This document shows positions 43,826-53,596 of a stretch of 64,000 nucleotides of DNA, piece by piece. The stretch is from NCBI GenBank assembly GCA_910577225.1, contig CAJTMV010000017.1:14498-78497 (forward strand), given 5' to 3'. The position numbers and the translations under genes were made by a program. The DNA comes from an uncultured Eubacterium sp. Its GTDB lineage: Bacteria; Bacillota; Clostridia; Lachnospirales; Lachnospiraceae. The notes under the pieces were generated by a model that ran no database searches, was not told the origin of the DNA, and was given only the letters and a program-made list of their open reading frames with translations. Every line of letters starts with the position of its first letter. The first letter of the stretch is position 1.

Positions 43826-44349
43826 AGAGTTTATCCCTTCTTTACTATTTTAATACAAGACCTGAACATAATTCAACATTTTGCACCATACTATATCGTT
43901 AGATCTAAAATATATATTTACTCTCTCATAGAAAACTGGCTTCTGTTTCTATAACTAAGTTGACAACACATTCTAACTTCAAAACATAAAATTCCTGCGC
44001 CATAATCTTCTTTTTGATTTTTGCCAATTTATCTGTAACCTCCTATCTCTAACTGTTTCTATTGCCCAATCGTATCTGGCTGTTTTTGCATAACAATCAG
44101 ATATCCTTTATCAATACTCTAAATTGAATTCTTTGTTTGTCTTACATATACTGTCAATGAAAACTTAGAAAGAATACGTGCCTTAAGAAATATCATGCCA
44201 AGGTATGTAAGATATCTCTGATGCTTAGGTTCTGGAATTCGTTTTAATAATAACAAACGCATAGTAAAGCCTTCTCTCTATTTTATTGAGTAGAAAAAAG
44301 TTTTGAGTTTAATTTATCAACTCATATTTTCCCATAATAATGAAAGGTT
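43826..44349. other. 524-base gap with gene remnants
   Basis: No full gene. On the minus strand a stop-bounded 42-codon stretch (44107-43979) reads like the end of a larger protein (DCYAKTARYDWAIETVRD, then WQKSKRRLWRRNFMF). A second short frame (44262-44119, listed separately) has its own ribosome binding site. The rest is AT-rich and featureless. A decayed or deleted glycosyltransferase-type gene is likely. Confidence 0.45.
44119..44262 (-). CDS. Short reading frame, possible gene remnant (47 residues)
   Basis: MRLLLLKRIPEPKHQRYLTY and onward to a TAG, basic and hydrophobic, with GAGAGAAGG seven bases before the ATG. No family is recognised. It lies just downstream of a GT2 gene and may be the C-terminal fragment of a disrupted neighbour rather than a true small protein. 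Confidence 0.25.
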   Translation of the reverse strand: MRLLLLKRIPEPKHQRYLTYLGMIFLKARILSKFSLTVYVRQTKNSI

Positions 44350-45303
44350 TTATAAATTTTTTTTAATAGTCAGCACTAACTGCAATAAAACTTTTTTATT
44401 TGATACTTGAATATAAGGATTTAAAACTCCCCTTAACCACATACGCTTCAACATCTTAATCAGTCTGATTTTCGTTCTTCCATAATTATTTCCACTTTCG
44501 CAAATCCCGTTCAAAGTTATTATAGCATTTAATAAATATCTCGCTTCAGCCTGTTTTTCTAATTGTGGATAATTTGCTTTTACGTCCAGCAAAATATCTC
44601 TAACAAAAATCACATAGTCCATCCACCGCATATCGTTAAAATGAGATGATGTGCTATTTTCTCGATAAAAATTGTAGTATTTTGCTCCACCAATGTGAAG
44701 TATATTCTTACTCTTTTTTATGAGGCTATACGTTACTGGTAAATCTTCACTATTCTTGCCAACCGGAAATTTAATATCTTGAAACAACTTTTTGCGAAAT
44801 AGCTTTGTACAAACAGAAAAACTAATTCCTCTATGCAAAAGTAATTCTTCAATTGCTTCGACATTAGAAAATTTTCTTTTTGCCCCAATACAATACGCAT
44901 TATAACTTTTGCCCTCAGTAGTAATGCATCTTCTGCCACAACATACTATATCCACTTCATTTCCCATATTTTCATAAAGCTTATCATACATATCCGTAGC
45001 TATATAATCGTCCGCATCCACAAATGTCACATAATCTCCATTTGCATGCTGTAACCCCAAATTTCTTGCATTAGATTGACCGCCATGCTTCACATGAAAA
45101 ACCGTTATTCGCGTATCTTTTTTTTTATAATCATCACAAATTTGTTCACTACCATCTGTTGACGCATCGTCTACAATAATGATCTCCAGATTTGAATATG
45201 TTTGATTTAATACAGATTCTATACACCTTGAAAGATAAGGAGCTACATTATAGACAGGTATGATCACACTAATAATTTCTTCTTGAGCACCTATTCCCCC
45301 CAT
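44350..45303 (-). CDS. Family-2 glycosyltransferase (EpsH/EpsJ type)
   Basis: A 317-residue GT-A enzyme: ISVIIPVYNVAPYLSRCIES, IIIVDDASTDGSEQICDDY, SNARNLGLQHANGDYVTFVD followed by ADDYIATDMYDKLYEN, and FPVGKNSEDLPVTYSLI. AAGGAGAG precedes the ATG. The basic C-terminus (LIKMLKRMWLRGVLNPYI) is common for exopolysaccharide-type GT2 enzymes and may touch membrane or acceptor. Downstream lies a gap with gene fragments. Confidence 0.83.
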   Translation of the reverse strand: MGGIGAQEEIISVIIPVYNVAPYLSRCIESVLNQTYSNLEIIIVDDASTDGSEQICDDYKKKDTRITVFHVKHGGQSNARNLGLQHANGDYVTFVDADDYIATDMYDKLYENMGNEVDIVCCGRRCITTEGKSYNAYCIGAKRKFSNVEAIEELLLHRGISFSVCTKLFRKKLFQDIKFPVGKNSEDLPVTYSLIKKSKNILHIGGAKYYNFYRENSTSSHFNDMRWMDYVIFVRDILLDVKANYPQLEKQAEARYLLNAIITLNGICESGNNYGRTKIRLIKMLKRMWLRGVLNPYIQVSNKKVLLQLVLTIKKNL

Positions 45304-45364
45304 ATCGCTACTCTCCTTCTAATATTTTCAAAATCATCATTTCTCAGTCAAATCAGTTCTTCTC

Positions 45365-46471
45365 TTAATTGAATAAAATATGTTTTTTAATTATATTTAC
45401 AATTTGAGTACATGCTGTTCCATTTCCATAAAGATCAGACGATATGCACATCTTCAAATATTTGTCTCTATCTGCTAATAGCTCTTTAAAATTTCGAGCA
45501 ACATCATCCGAATCTGTTCCAATCAGTTTTAATGTGCCGTTCTTCACACCCTCTGATCTTTCTGTTGTATTTCTCAATACTAATACAGGTTTCCCTAAAG
45601 CTGTTGCTTCCTCTTGTATTCCACCACTATCAGTTAAAATTAAATATGATCGATCCATAATGTTATGAAAATCAATTACCCCCAGAGGCTCTATCAGCCG
45701 TATTCTCTCATGTTGTTTGAACACCTGAAAAGCTGCCCGTCTTACTTCTGGATTCTTATGAATCGGATAGATAATCGCTATATCGTCTACTTCATCAAGT
45801 ACCCGTTTAATTCCCCTAAAGATACAGTATAAAGAGTTACCCAAATTCTCCCTTCTATGTACCGTCATTAAAATCAATCTGGCTCCTTTTGCCCACTCCA
45901 GAATTTCATGATTATAATCCACTGAAACCGTAGTTTTCAATGCATCAATTACCGTATTCCCTGTTATAAATATTGTATTCGAATTCTTACCTTCTTTTAC
46001 CAAATTTTCTTTTGCTAACTGCGTCGGAGCAAAACTATAATCTGCCAATATACCAACAGCCCGTCTGTTAAATTCTTCTGGATATGGTTCCTTTATATTG
46101 TAAGTACGCAATCCGGCTTCTATATGCCCTAACGGAATCTGCTGATAATAAGCAGACAAAGCTGTCGCAAATGCGGTAGTCGTATCCCCATGTACAAGAA
46201 CCAGGTCAGGACATTCTTGTTGTAACAAAATGTGCATTTTAGACAAAATCTTTTCTGTAATATCAAACAATGTCTGATTGTTTTCCATTATCTCCAGATT
46301 ATAGTCAGGACATATACCAAATATTTTCAATACTTGCTGAAGCATCTCTTTATGTTGACCTGTTACACATACAACCGTATGGAACTCTTTTTCTCTTTTC
46401 AGTTCTTTAACTAAAGGGCACATTTTAATCGCTTCAGGCCGTGTCCCAAAAACTACCATTATTTTTCTCAT
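45365..46471 (-). CDS. wecB: UDP-N-acetylglucosamine 2-epimerase (non-hydrolysing)
   Basis: Interconverts UDP-GlcNAc and UDP-ManNAc. The 368-residue enzyme has MVVFGTRPEAIKMCPLVKEL, LVHGDTTTAFATALSAYYQQ, GHIEAGLRTYNIKEPYPEEF and LILTDSGGIQEEATALGKP with the catalytic and UDP-binding residues in place. It is coupled by a 4-base overlap to the glycosyltransferase upstream, and the UDP-ManNAc dehydrogenase lies one gene further, so the island can make UDP-ManNAcA. Confidence 0.93.
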   Translation of the reverse strand: MRKIMVVFGTRPEAIKMCPLVKELKREKEFHTVVCVTGQHKEMLQQVLKIFGICPDYNLEIMENNQTLFDITEKILSKMHILLQQECPDLVLVHGDTTTAFATALSAYYQQIPLGHIEAGLRTYNIKEPYPEEFNRRAVGILADYSFAPTQLAKENLVKEGKNSNTIFITGNTVIDALKTTVSVDYNHEILEWAKGARLILMTVHRRENLGNSLYCIFRGIKRVLDEVDDIAIIYPIHKNPEVRRAAFQVFKQHERIRLIEPLGVIDFHNIMDRSYLILTDSGGIQEEATALGKPVLVLRNTTERSEGVKNGTLKLIGTDSDDVARNFKELLADRDKYLKMCISSDLYGNGTACTQIVNIIKKHILFN

Positions 46472-47715
46472 ATGTCTTCCAGTACCTCATTCACAAATTT
46501 ACAAAATCTTTTTGCCTGCCTTTTACGAGTAAAACAAGTAATATTTCCATTTCCTGTATATTCGTTGTTTCCTTTTAAAATAAACCGAATAATTTCCTCT
46601 TCTAAAACGGTTGCAATTCCTTTTCTCGTATTTTCCAAAATATAATTAATATCAGATCTTCCCGGCGCTATAGCAAGTATAGGTGGATTCATATTTAACA
46701 TCTCATATAGCTTGCCTGGAATTGTTGTTACCAATGCCTCGTCATATTCATGAATTGTGCTAAAAATTATATTTATATACGAATTCTGCTGTTCCTGCCT
46801 TATTACCTCTTCTGAAACAGCTCCAAGTATAGTGACAAATTCCTGAACTTTTTCACGTTGAACTATTTTCTTAGCCTTTAAATCTAATGCTTTTGGACCA
46901 ATCGATCGTACAACCAACCTTATCTTTTCATTCATCTTCAAATTTATTTTGCTCAAACATTGTACAAGTAATTCAAAACTTTCCAATCGATGCATATACA
47001 ATGATCCTGCATAATAAAGAATTTTTTCAGCAGACGTAGTATTTACTTTTCTGACTTTTTCAAGATTATCGTATCCATTAAATACTACTTCAAACTTCTT
47101 ATTTGGATACCTTTTTTTTAAAATATTTCGAAATCCGGGTGTTACAGCTATAATACCGCTTGCCTCCCCTAATATATACTTTTCTATAATACGATCTATC
47201 CATCTAATATTTTTAGTACTTCCCGGAGTTTCCTTATAATCACTAATTAAATCTCTAATGTCTACAATGTATGGGCACTTAATCTTTTTAGCTAAATATC
47301 TTGCTACATATAGATTCTCCATTCCAGGATAAGTACCAATGACGATATCAACGTCTTTAATTGCATTAAAATCAATATTTTTTTTCACTTCAGTAAACCA
47401 TCCAAAGGCCCTTGTTCCGACCGTGCCCGATGCAATATTATTACTTGCTAATAACTGCAAAATAAACCTTATAAGTCTATTTTTAATTTCATGATTTTTT
47501 TTAGATTTTCCTAACTGTATAATCTGTTTTTGACTCACTGGCAACTTAAGATCAAAACGAACATTCCATTCAATAAAAGCCCTATCGTGCTTTGTCGTAA
47601 TAATATAAGGCTCAAAACCATATTCCTCAAAATATTTACACATAGTTCCATACCGTTTTGCTGCTATTAAATTTAATGGTGGAAAATAATATGAAACAAT
47701 AAGTATTTTTTTCAT
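46468..47715 (-). CDS. Family-4 glycosyltransferase (WcaI-like)
   Basis: A 415-residue GT-B enzyme: ILIVSYYFPPLNLIAAKRYG with TMCKYFEEYGFEPYIIT at the N-terminus, YIVDIRDLISDYKETPGS, ASGIIAVTPGFRNILKKRY and IPGKLYEMLNMNPPILAIAP. Located between wecB and wecC and overlapping wecB by 4 bases, it may transfer ManNAc or ManNAcA (inference from position). No membrane segment is obvious. Confidence 0.8.
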   Translation of the reverse strand: MKKILIVSYYFPPLNLIAAKRYGTMCKYFEEYGFEPYIITTKHDRAFIEWNVRFDLKLPVSQKQIIQLGKSKKNHEIKNRLIRFILQLLASNNIASGTVGTRAFGWFTEVKKNIDFNAIKDVDIVIGTYPGMENLYVARYLAKKIKCPYIVDIRDLISDYKETPGSTKNIRWIDRIIEKYILGEASGIIAVTPGFRNILKKRYPNKKFEVVFNGYDNLEKVRKVNTTSAEKILYYAGSLYMHRLESFELLVQCLSKINLKMNEKIRLVVRSIGPKALDLKAKKIVQREKVQEFVTILGAVSEEVIRQEQQNSYINIIFSTIHEYDEALVTTIPGKLYEMLNMNPPILAIAPGRSDINYILENTRKGIATVLEEEIIRFILKGNNEYTGNGNITCFTRKRQAKRFCKFVNEVLEDI

Positions 47716-47745
47716 GTCTGATCCTCGTAATAAAATTATTGTATC

Positions 47746-48966
47746 TTATAGTTTATATGTTCCTTCTAATTTACATATATTTTTCGTATCCAAAATAATC
47801 TTTCCTCTCAGGTTATCTCTATTTTGTACAATATGATTATGTCCTACCATAATAACCACAAAATCTATATCACTGATAAATGATTCAAACTCCTGATACT
47901 GATTTGAAACAATATTATTTTTTACATAGGGATCATAGCATTTAACTCCATAAGCTAAATGCTTTTTCATACATTCCAAAAGTTGTAAAGTTGGACTCTC
48001 TCTTATATCATCAACATCTTCTTTGTATGTCAATCCATATAAACCTATTTTCGAAACATCATTAATTCCTTCTTTATCCATAATTTCTGAAATCCGCTCC
48101 AGAACAAATTCTGGCATAGAATCATTAATTTTTCTGGCCGCTAATATTATATTCGCCAATCCCGGATAATCTCCTACAAGAAACCATGGATCAACAGAAA
48201 TACAATGCCCTCCAACTCCAGGCCCTGGAGTCAATATATTGACACGTGGGTGCTTATTTGCTATTTCAATTATTTTATATACATCCATGTTATCCGCCCT
48301 GCAAATTTTGGTTAGCTCATTTGCAAATGCAATATTTATGTCCCGATAGGCGTTCTCAACCACTTTCGTCATTTCTGCAGTTTTCAAATCAGTTAATACA
48401 ATTTCACCCTTGCAAAAACTTTGATATATTTGTTTGACTTTTTTTCCAGCTTCTTGTTCATCTGCTCCAATTGTTCTTGAATTATGAACCAGCTCATAAA
48501 CTATTCTTCCTGGAATAATTCTCTCTGGGGCATGAACTAGATAGATATCTTTTCCTATTGAAATTTTCATTTCAGCAGCCAATGGTTTAATACATCGATC
48601 AATTGTTCCTGGAGAAATTGTAGACTCTATAACAACGGTTGCTCCTTTAGGTGCAACCTTACAAACTTCTCTAAATGCATCTAACACGTATTTAGCATCA
48701 AGTCTTTTATCTTTTTTAATATAAGGTGTAGGAACAGCTATAACATAAATATCTGCAACTATATGCACTTGTGAAAATCGAATACCATTTTCTTTAGCAG
48801 CCTGATAAAGTTCAACCATGCCTTCCTCAGTGGTATTTATTTTTCCCGACAGCAAATCCATAATTATTTTATCATTTTTATCTACTCCCGTTACCTTATT
48901 TTTATTTGCAGCCAACATTAATGCAGTCGGAAGTCCTATATATCCCAAGCCAACAATCTCAATCAT
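47746..48966 (-). CDS. wecC: UDP-N-acetyl-D-mannosamine dehydrogenase
   Basis: A 406-residue nucleotide-sugar dehydrogenase making UDP-ManNAcA. The NAD loop is IEIVGLGYIGLPTALMLA, catalytic Cys255 is in PGPGVGGHCISVDPWFLV, and the central helix KTAEMTKVVENAYRDINIAF and the C-terminal GLTYKEDVDDIRESPT are typical. The WecB neighbour supports UDP-ManNAc as substrate over UDP-glucose. The product may be a substrate for the AsnB-like amidotransferase. The ribosome binding site is weak. Confidence 0.9.
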   Translation of the reverse strand: MIEIVGLGYIGLPTALMLAANKNKVTGVDKNDKIIMDLLSGKINTTEEGMVELYQAAKENGIRFSQVHIVADIYVIAVPTPYIKKDKRLDAKYVLDAFREVCKVAPKGATVVIESTISPGTIDRCIKPLAAEMKISIGKDIYLVHAPERIIPGRIVYELVHNSRTIGADEQEAGKKVKQIYQSFCKGEIVLTDLKTAEMTKVVENAYRDINIAFANELTKICRADNMDVYKIIEIANKHPRVNILTPGPGVGGHCISVDPWFLVGDYPGLANIILAARKINDSMPEFVLERISEIMDKEGINDVSKIGLYGLTYKEDVDDIRESPTLQLLECMKKHLAYGVKCYDPYVKNNIVSNQYQEFESFISDIDFVVIMVGHNHIVQNRDNLRGKIILDTKNICKLEGTYKL

Positions 48967-49028
48967 TTTTCTTGTACAATATTTACAATAACGTAAACAT
49001 ATTCCTTCCTTTTCATTCTATTTTATAC

Positions 49029-49961
49029 TTATTTTTTTATGATCAAAGACACTATATTCATAAATTTTAACATTTTATAAGTAATCTGTTTACTTACTTT
49101 TATACTATAGCCCGCTTTTCTTGCATAATAAGAATACAATTTACCACATTGTCCATAGTATTTTTGATCCCACGGCTTACTAGCTCCACGATAATGAATT
49201 ATTATCGCCTGTTCTTCTGCCTTCTTTTCCGCTTTTATCAATTCAGTTGCCGATTTAATTCGACTAAAAGCATCATGTCCATCCAAATAATAAATCGCCG
49301 CATTATAATTGTATTTATAGTTTATTATTTTTGTTTTATTCCACAAATAATGATTTAAATATCCTTGATCGTCTTCTTTTATTTCCTTTAAATGATGTTC
49401 CAAAAAGTAAAGAACATAATCTTTTTTAAAAGACTCATTTTCTCGTAACTTGTCCAGGTCCATTACCAATACACCTGCATTAAAATATTTTTTTCCATAA
49501 GGAACCCCATTGGCCTGCTTAACCGCATTCAATTTGTTCTGATTTTTATTAGCTACTGCCGCCAATAGACTATATTGCCCAAAAGAATAATGAAATACTT
49601 CTTTCAAAGATCCATTTACAATAACATCATAATCTAAATACAAAACCCTTTTTACATTCTTCGGCAACGCAGATGGTATTAGTAATCTCAAAAATGTTTC
49701 GTTTGTCACATGCCTATATTCTGTCCTGTCTATATTGATTTGGGGAAATTGTAAAAATACGCATTTGTAACCTAATTCGGCAACTATTCTTTTATAGAAA
49801 TTCAATTCTTCATTTGGAAGATCAAAATATAAAAAATAGCAGGTAAATAACAAATGGGGGTTATTGTAAAAAACTGAATATAACATAACATGTATCTGCT
49901 TTGTACAATCAGGACCAATCGCAAGCGCAATATTATAATTACTTATCTCTTTTTCTTGCAT
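49029..49961 (-). CDS. Family-8 glycosyltransferase
   Basis: About 310 residues from the ATG at 49961, which overlaps the end of the acetyltransferase gene; the frame could extend 19 codons further into it, but the family normally begins near NIALAIGPDCTKQIHVMLYS. The DxD is in RVLYLDYDVIVNGSLKEVF, and KKYFNAGVLVMDLDKLRE, EDDQGYLNHYLW and AIIIHYRGASKPWDQKYYG complete the GT8 pattern. Retaining transfer of galactose or glucose is usual for the family. Confidence 0.85.
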   Translation of the reverse strand: MQEKEISNYNIALAIGPDCTKQIHVMLYSVFYNNPHLLFTCYFLYFDLPNEELNFYKRIVAELGYKCVFLQFPQINIDRTEYRHVTNETFLRLLIPSALPKNVKRVLYLDYDVIVNGSLKEVFHYSFGQYSLLAAVANKNQNKLNAVKQANGVPYGKKYFNAGVLVMDLDKLRENESFKKDYVLYFLEHHLKEIKEDDQGYLNHYLWNKTKIINYKYNYNAAIYYLDGHDAFSRIKSATELIKAEKKAEEQAIIIHYRGASKPWDQKYYGQCGKLYSYYARKAGYSIKVSKQITYKMLKFMNIVSLIIKK

Positions 49962-50581
49962 TCTCTTTCTATGCCTTTCTTTGAAATTATTCTGGCTGGG
50001 ATCCCTGCTACAGTGCAATCATCCGGAATATCATTAATTACCACACTTCCTGCTCCTATAGTCACATTATTACCAATAGTAATGCCGCCAATAACTGTCG
50101 CATTCGCACCTATAAATACATTATCTCCTATAATAGGTTTAATACGTTTGCCGCTTTTATTGTGTTTTCCTCTTCCGATAACAACACCAGGTAAAACTGT
50201 TAAATTCCTGCCCGCTCTTTGAGGTGAAATAACCGCAAACGTATGATGTATTAACATACCTCCTCCTATGTGTCCATTAATTTCAATCGTATCATAACCT
50301 GGCAATAATTTAATGCTAATTATCTTTAGCCAGCTTCTTTCGTTACATAATCGATAATAAAAAACACTTCGGAATCTTTTATTTGAGCTCATTAAGTATA
50401 TAAACGCAATCGTACTCCCTTCTCTGTAAGGTGTGTAGTGTAAAAACCTTGCAATATCTGACTGTATTTTAGATATATTCTTACTTTTCTTATATAAAAT
50501 TACTGCCGGGAAAGCAAGAATCCCTCGAAAATATCTTCTTTTAAATATTTCATATAAAAACGTTTTACCACCATTTTTCAT
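49943..50581 (-). CDS. Serine acetyltransferase-like hexapeptide O-acetyltransferase
   Basis: A 212-residue protein whose C-terminal half is a left-handed beta-helix (GDNVFIGANATVIGGITIGN, then VTIGAGSVVINDIPDDCTVA and GIPARII). The His of the acetyl-transfer site is in GGGMLIHHTFAVISP. The N-terminal 90 residues are basic and helical as in CysE-like sugar acetyltransferases. It overlaps the sulfotransferase upstream by 17 bases. It probably acetylates a glycan hydroxyl rather than serine, given its location. Confidence 0.8.
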   Translation of the reverse strand: MKNGGKTFLYEIFKRRYFRGILAFPAVILYKKSKNISKIQSDIARFLHYTPYREGSTIAFIYLMSSNKRFRSVFYYRLCNERSWLKIISIKLLPGYDTIEINGHIGGGMLIHHTFAVISPQRAGRNLTVLPGVVIGRGKHNKSGKRIKPIIGDNVFIGANATVIGGITIGNNVTIGAGSVVINDIPDDCTVAGIPARIISKKGIERECKKKR

Positions 50582-51458
50582 CTAACTTATACCCCAAAAT
50601 CATTTCTATACGCTTTTTCTCACCATCAAATGCTCTTCGTAACTTTATTTCCGTTTTCTTACTCATATCAGCTCCCATCGGAACTGAATCATCATAAACA
50701 TCGTATAGATTATCCTGTATTCTATCCAAAAAACGATTTTGCCCTTCCCACATACACTCAGGAAATGATTTACGTAACTTACGAAATATTGCATAGGCTT
50801 TCAATTTTTTCACATTTCTCGGAAGCGCATTCGTCTCATTTGAATGTATTCTATAGTTTATTTCGTTATCATACCTTAATCCAAAAAAACCGAAAACTTC
50901 CTTATAGAAGGAATTAGGATTCTGCTGCATATCCTCCATAAACACACAATGAATATTGCTATCAAAACATTCCATATATTCCTCCAGTTGTACACTATAA
51001 TGATTCTCATAGCATTCATATGCATGTGGAACATTTCTTAAGTATCTGTCAAAAGCTTTCGAAAAACCATTTTTCACTGCATAACAAGTGTCATCATATG
51101 GCATAATTCCTAATTGCATTGCAAATCTAAAATGTGAATAAAACATTTTAACAGGGTTTCTCATAATAAACAATATCTTAGTATTTTGAGGATAATATTT
51201 TCTTAACCTTTTTGCAGTCCCCTTCCTACCTGATAAATGCGGATTAATTTCTATCACCGTTCGTCCTTCTGATTTACTGATCCCCCCATAATACTTATCT
51301 TCATACCATTTTATACCTTTGCAATATAATCTTTCGTCCATAAAAAAATCATTTTCTTTCTGCTCTGATACGATAACATCATCATGCTGTTTTAAAACAT
51401 CATATAATGTTGTCGTACCGCATTTATAAAAACCCGCTACAAAACAATCTGGCTTCAC
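50565..51458 (-). CDS. Sulfotransferase-family protein
   Basis: A 297-residue PAPS-dependent-type sulfotransferase. The 5'-phosphosulfate-binding loop is FVAGFYKCGTTTLYD with Lys12, and the 3'-phosphate site is ILFIMRNPVKMFYSHFRF. It is a close paralog of the protein at 57839 (shared PDCFVAGFYKCGTT, MRNPV-YSHFRF, and a final WW). No PAPS-making genes other than the CysC-like one at 11750 are in the window. It overlaps the gene upstream by 4 bases and the acetyltransferase downstream by 17. Confidence 0.82.
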   Translation of the reverse strand: MKPDCFVAGFYKCGTTTLYDVLKQHDDVIVSEQKENDFFMDERLYCKGIKWYEDKYYGGISKSEGRTVIEINPHLSGRKGTAKRLRKYYPQNTKILFIMRNPVKMFYSHFRFAMQLGIMPYDDTCYAVKNGFSKAFDRYLRNVPHAYECYENHYSVQLEEYMECFDSNIHCVFMEDMQQNPNSFYKEVFGFFGLRYDNEINYRIHSNETNALPRNVKKLKAYAIFRKLRKSFPECMWEGQNRFLDRIQDNLYDVYDDSVPMGADMSKKTEIKLRRAFDGEKKRIEMILGYKLDEKWW

Positions 51459-52252
51459 TTTGTCTTCCTCTCATTTACCAAAACATTCAAACTGTATGTA
51501 TACAAAATATTTTGATTACACAATAAGCATTCTTTCATTTTTGCAATATATTTGTCTGGAATCAATATACCAAATGTAGCATTGTCAAATACGTAAAACC
51601 GATTCCACTCCTCTTTTGTCAGGCATTTTCTAACGGCAGCAAGTATGTCTCTATATGCCACCCGACTGCTAGGATTCCTTTTTACTAATTGCCATAAAAC
51701 AATTGTATCACGACTTTTTATTTGTTTTATATTAAATGTATCTTTTTTTACACCATTGTAAGTTCCTTCTCCATCAATCAAAATAATATCCGGATGTTTT
51801 TTTATTTTATTAAAATTAAATTTTTGAGAATTAGTCAAATATTGTTGCACCTTCTCGGTATTCACCATACAATTCGAATAATCCTTTATCCTATATTGAT
51901 CACAGTACCCCTTCATTGACCATGGGGAACCTACTGGCGCTGTAATACTAATGCATTCCCCGCATACATCCGAAACATTGTATATACTTTCTCCAATATA
52001 GCTCCCAATCTCTAAATAAACATTTAATTGAAACTTCATGCATAGCCCTTTGATAATAAAATAATTTAATGGAAAAGCTGTTCCAGAAACGAATGATAGT
52101 TCTACCTGCATAGGAAATTCATCTAAAACCATTTCCAAAAACTTTCCAACTGATATAACCTTTCCTTCGTTATATAATTCTTCCATTAATTTCTGGCTTT
52201 TATGTATATTAACATCATTAGTAAACCTGGCTTTATTAATAAATCTATTCAT
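51455..52252 (-). CDS. Class I methyltransferase-like protein
   Basis: A 265-residue protein. A Rossmann-type SAM site is suggested by LNVYLEIGSYIGESIYNV and HPDIILIDGEGTYNGVKKDT, the pattern of Methyltransf_24-type proteins. The usual Gly-rich motif I is EIGSYIGES, acceptable for the family. Its target is unknown. It overlaps the downstream sulfotransferase by 4 bases, so both probably modify the same glycan. Confidence 0.6.
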   Translation of the reverse strand: MNRFINKARFTNDVNIHKSQKLMEELYNEGKVISVGKFLEMVLDEFPMQVELSFVSGTAFPLNYFIIKGLCMKFQLNVYLEIGSYIGESIYNVSDVCGECISITAPVGSPWSMKGYCDQYRIKDYSNCMVNTEKVQQYLTNSQKFNFNKIKKHPDIILIDGEGTYNGVKKDTFNIKQIKSRDTIVLWQLVKRNPSSRVAYRDILAAVRKCLTKEEWNRFYVFDNATFGILIPDKYIAKMKECLLCNQNILYTYSLNVLVNERKTK

Positions 52253-52351
52253 AAAAATATTTTCCCCTTATATAAATTTAGACCTTTTTCATTCAGATAA
52301 ATGCTCATTCTGTAATCGCTCTATCTTATGTCTCATATTCTATTAAGCTAA

Positions 52352-53596
52352 TTATAACATCTCCTTTTGTATTTCTTTACTTAATATAGAAGTAAAAGCA
52401 CTTGCGCCAAACGAATTCAAATGATCCTCATCTCGGAAAAAATGAGGATTTGCTGATATCTCCCACCTATCTTTAAAATCCAGAATCTTCACCCCAAAGT
52501 CCCCCTTTATCTTCCTCATATTATCCAAAAACTCACCCCTATACTTCTTCATACATTCATTATCTCTATGCAATTTTTCAACGTTAATGTATCGCGGCAT
52601 CAATGTAACAAAAATTTTTAATTCTGGATGAATCTGCTTTAACAACTCACATAAATTACTTATATACTCCCTATTTTCCTTATTCGTTTTATCATAATAT
52701 CTTTTAATACAAGCAAAATATCCATGATAGGGAATTGCACTATTTGGTGGTATGCCCATATCATATTCATCTTCCAAACGATACTCCCAGTATAAAACTG
52801 ATTTTGCAGGTTCCATGTTGCCGGCAGATCTAATTCTAAAAAATCTGTCATAATTTTCTCTGACATACGACATATTTAATATTGCATCTGCAATACTTTT
52901 CTCTCTCTGAGTAGACAATGGCGAATAAAAATTTCTTTCTTTCATTTCCAAATTTATATCCGCTTTATACAAAGGGTTATTAGCATAATTGTGCAAATCT
53001 TCCATAAAGCCATAACTATTATAATAAAAAAGCAGTCCCGTTGACATTGACAAATCAACATTAAAAACCGGATAATCCCATAAATCCAAAATTACATATT
53101 TCAGATTACGTATTTTAGGCAAATAAATGTCATACGCCTTCTTCGCTACACGATAGTGATAATAGATATCCTCTCCATTGACAGCCAGATTACAACAATT
53201 CCCCGGCAATAATTGCGGATTAATCCCCCATGCAGCATGTGAACAGCCAAAAACAATACCATCATATTCTTTCTTCACAGTATTCTCCAATACTGCATCT
53301 ACTCTCTGTTTTTTCAATAGTCCAATAATATCCAGAATTTTATCGGTCGGAATTCCTGCATTCACCAGATCTGATGATATTTTACTAAAAAGTTTTCTAT
53401 CTCCAAGGCACACAATAATGCAATCAAATTCTACATTAATTAGATTTGAAACAGAATAAAAAGGTTTATTATTATATTCTTCTATTTCAGCAAAACTATC
53501 GCTGTAGCCAACTATATGAATTGTTGCTAATAATGCTTTTTCTACAAATATAGTCTTTTCGCAAAGCCCATAAAGAATAACTTTACTAATTTTCAT
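52352..53596 (-). CDS. SGNH-hydrolase-like protein with N-terminal Rossmann-like module
   Basis: About 414 residues from the ATG at 53596, after GGGAGGAATA. The first 90 carry the island's Rossmann-like module (KISKVILYGLCEKTIFVEK). A GDSL/SGNH-like domain follows: GIVFGCSHAAWGINP with Ser119 as the likely nucleophile, and a C-terminal DEDHLNSFGASAF that supplies the Asp-His pair. Such proteins act as O-acetyltransferases or esterases on polysaccharides. This combination with a Rossmann-like module is unusual. It overlaps the methyltransferase upstream by 11 bases. Confidence 0.65.
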   Translation of the reverse strand: MKISKVILYGLCEKTIFVEKALLATIHIVGYSDSFAEIEEYNNKPFYSVSNLINVEFDCIIVCLGDRKLFSKISSDLVNAGIPTDKILDIIGLLKKQRVDAVLENTVKKEYDGIVFGCSHAAWGINPQLLPGNCCNLAVNGEDIYYHYRVAKKAYDIYLPKIRNLKYVILDLWDYPVFNVDLSMSTGLLFYYNSYGFMEDLHNYANNPLYKADINLEMKERNFYSPLSTQREKSIADAILNMSYVRENYDRFFRIRSAGNMEPAKSVLYWEYRLEDEYDMGIPPNSAIPYHGYFACIKRYYDKTNKENREYISNLCELLKQIHPELKIFVTLMPRYINVEKLHRDNECMKKYRGEFLDNMRKIKGDFGVKILDFKDRWEISANPHFFRDEDHLNSFGASAFTSILSKEIQKEML

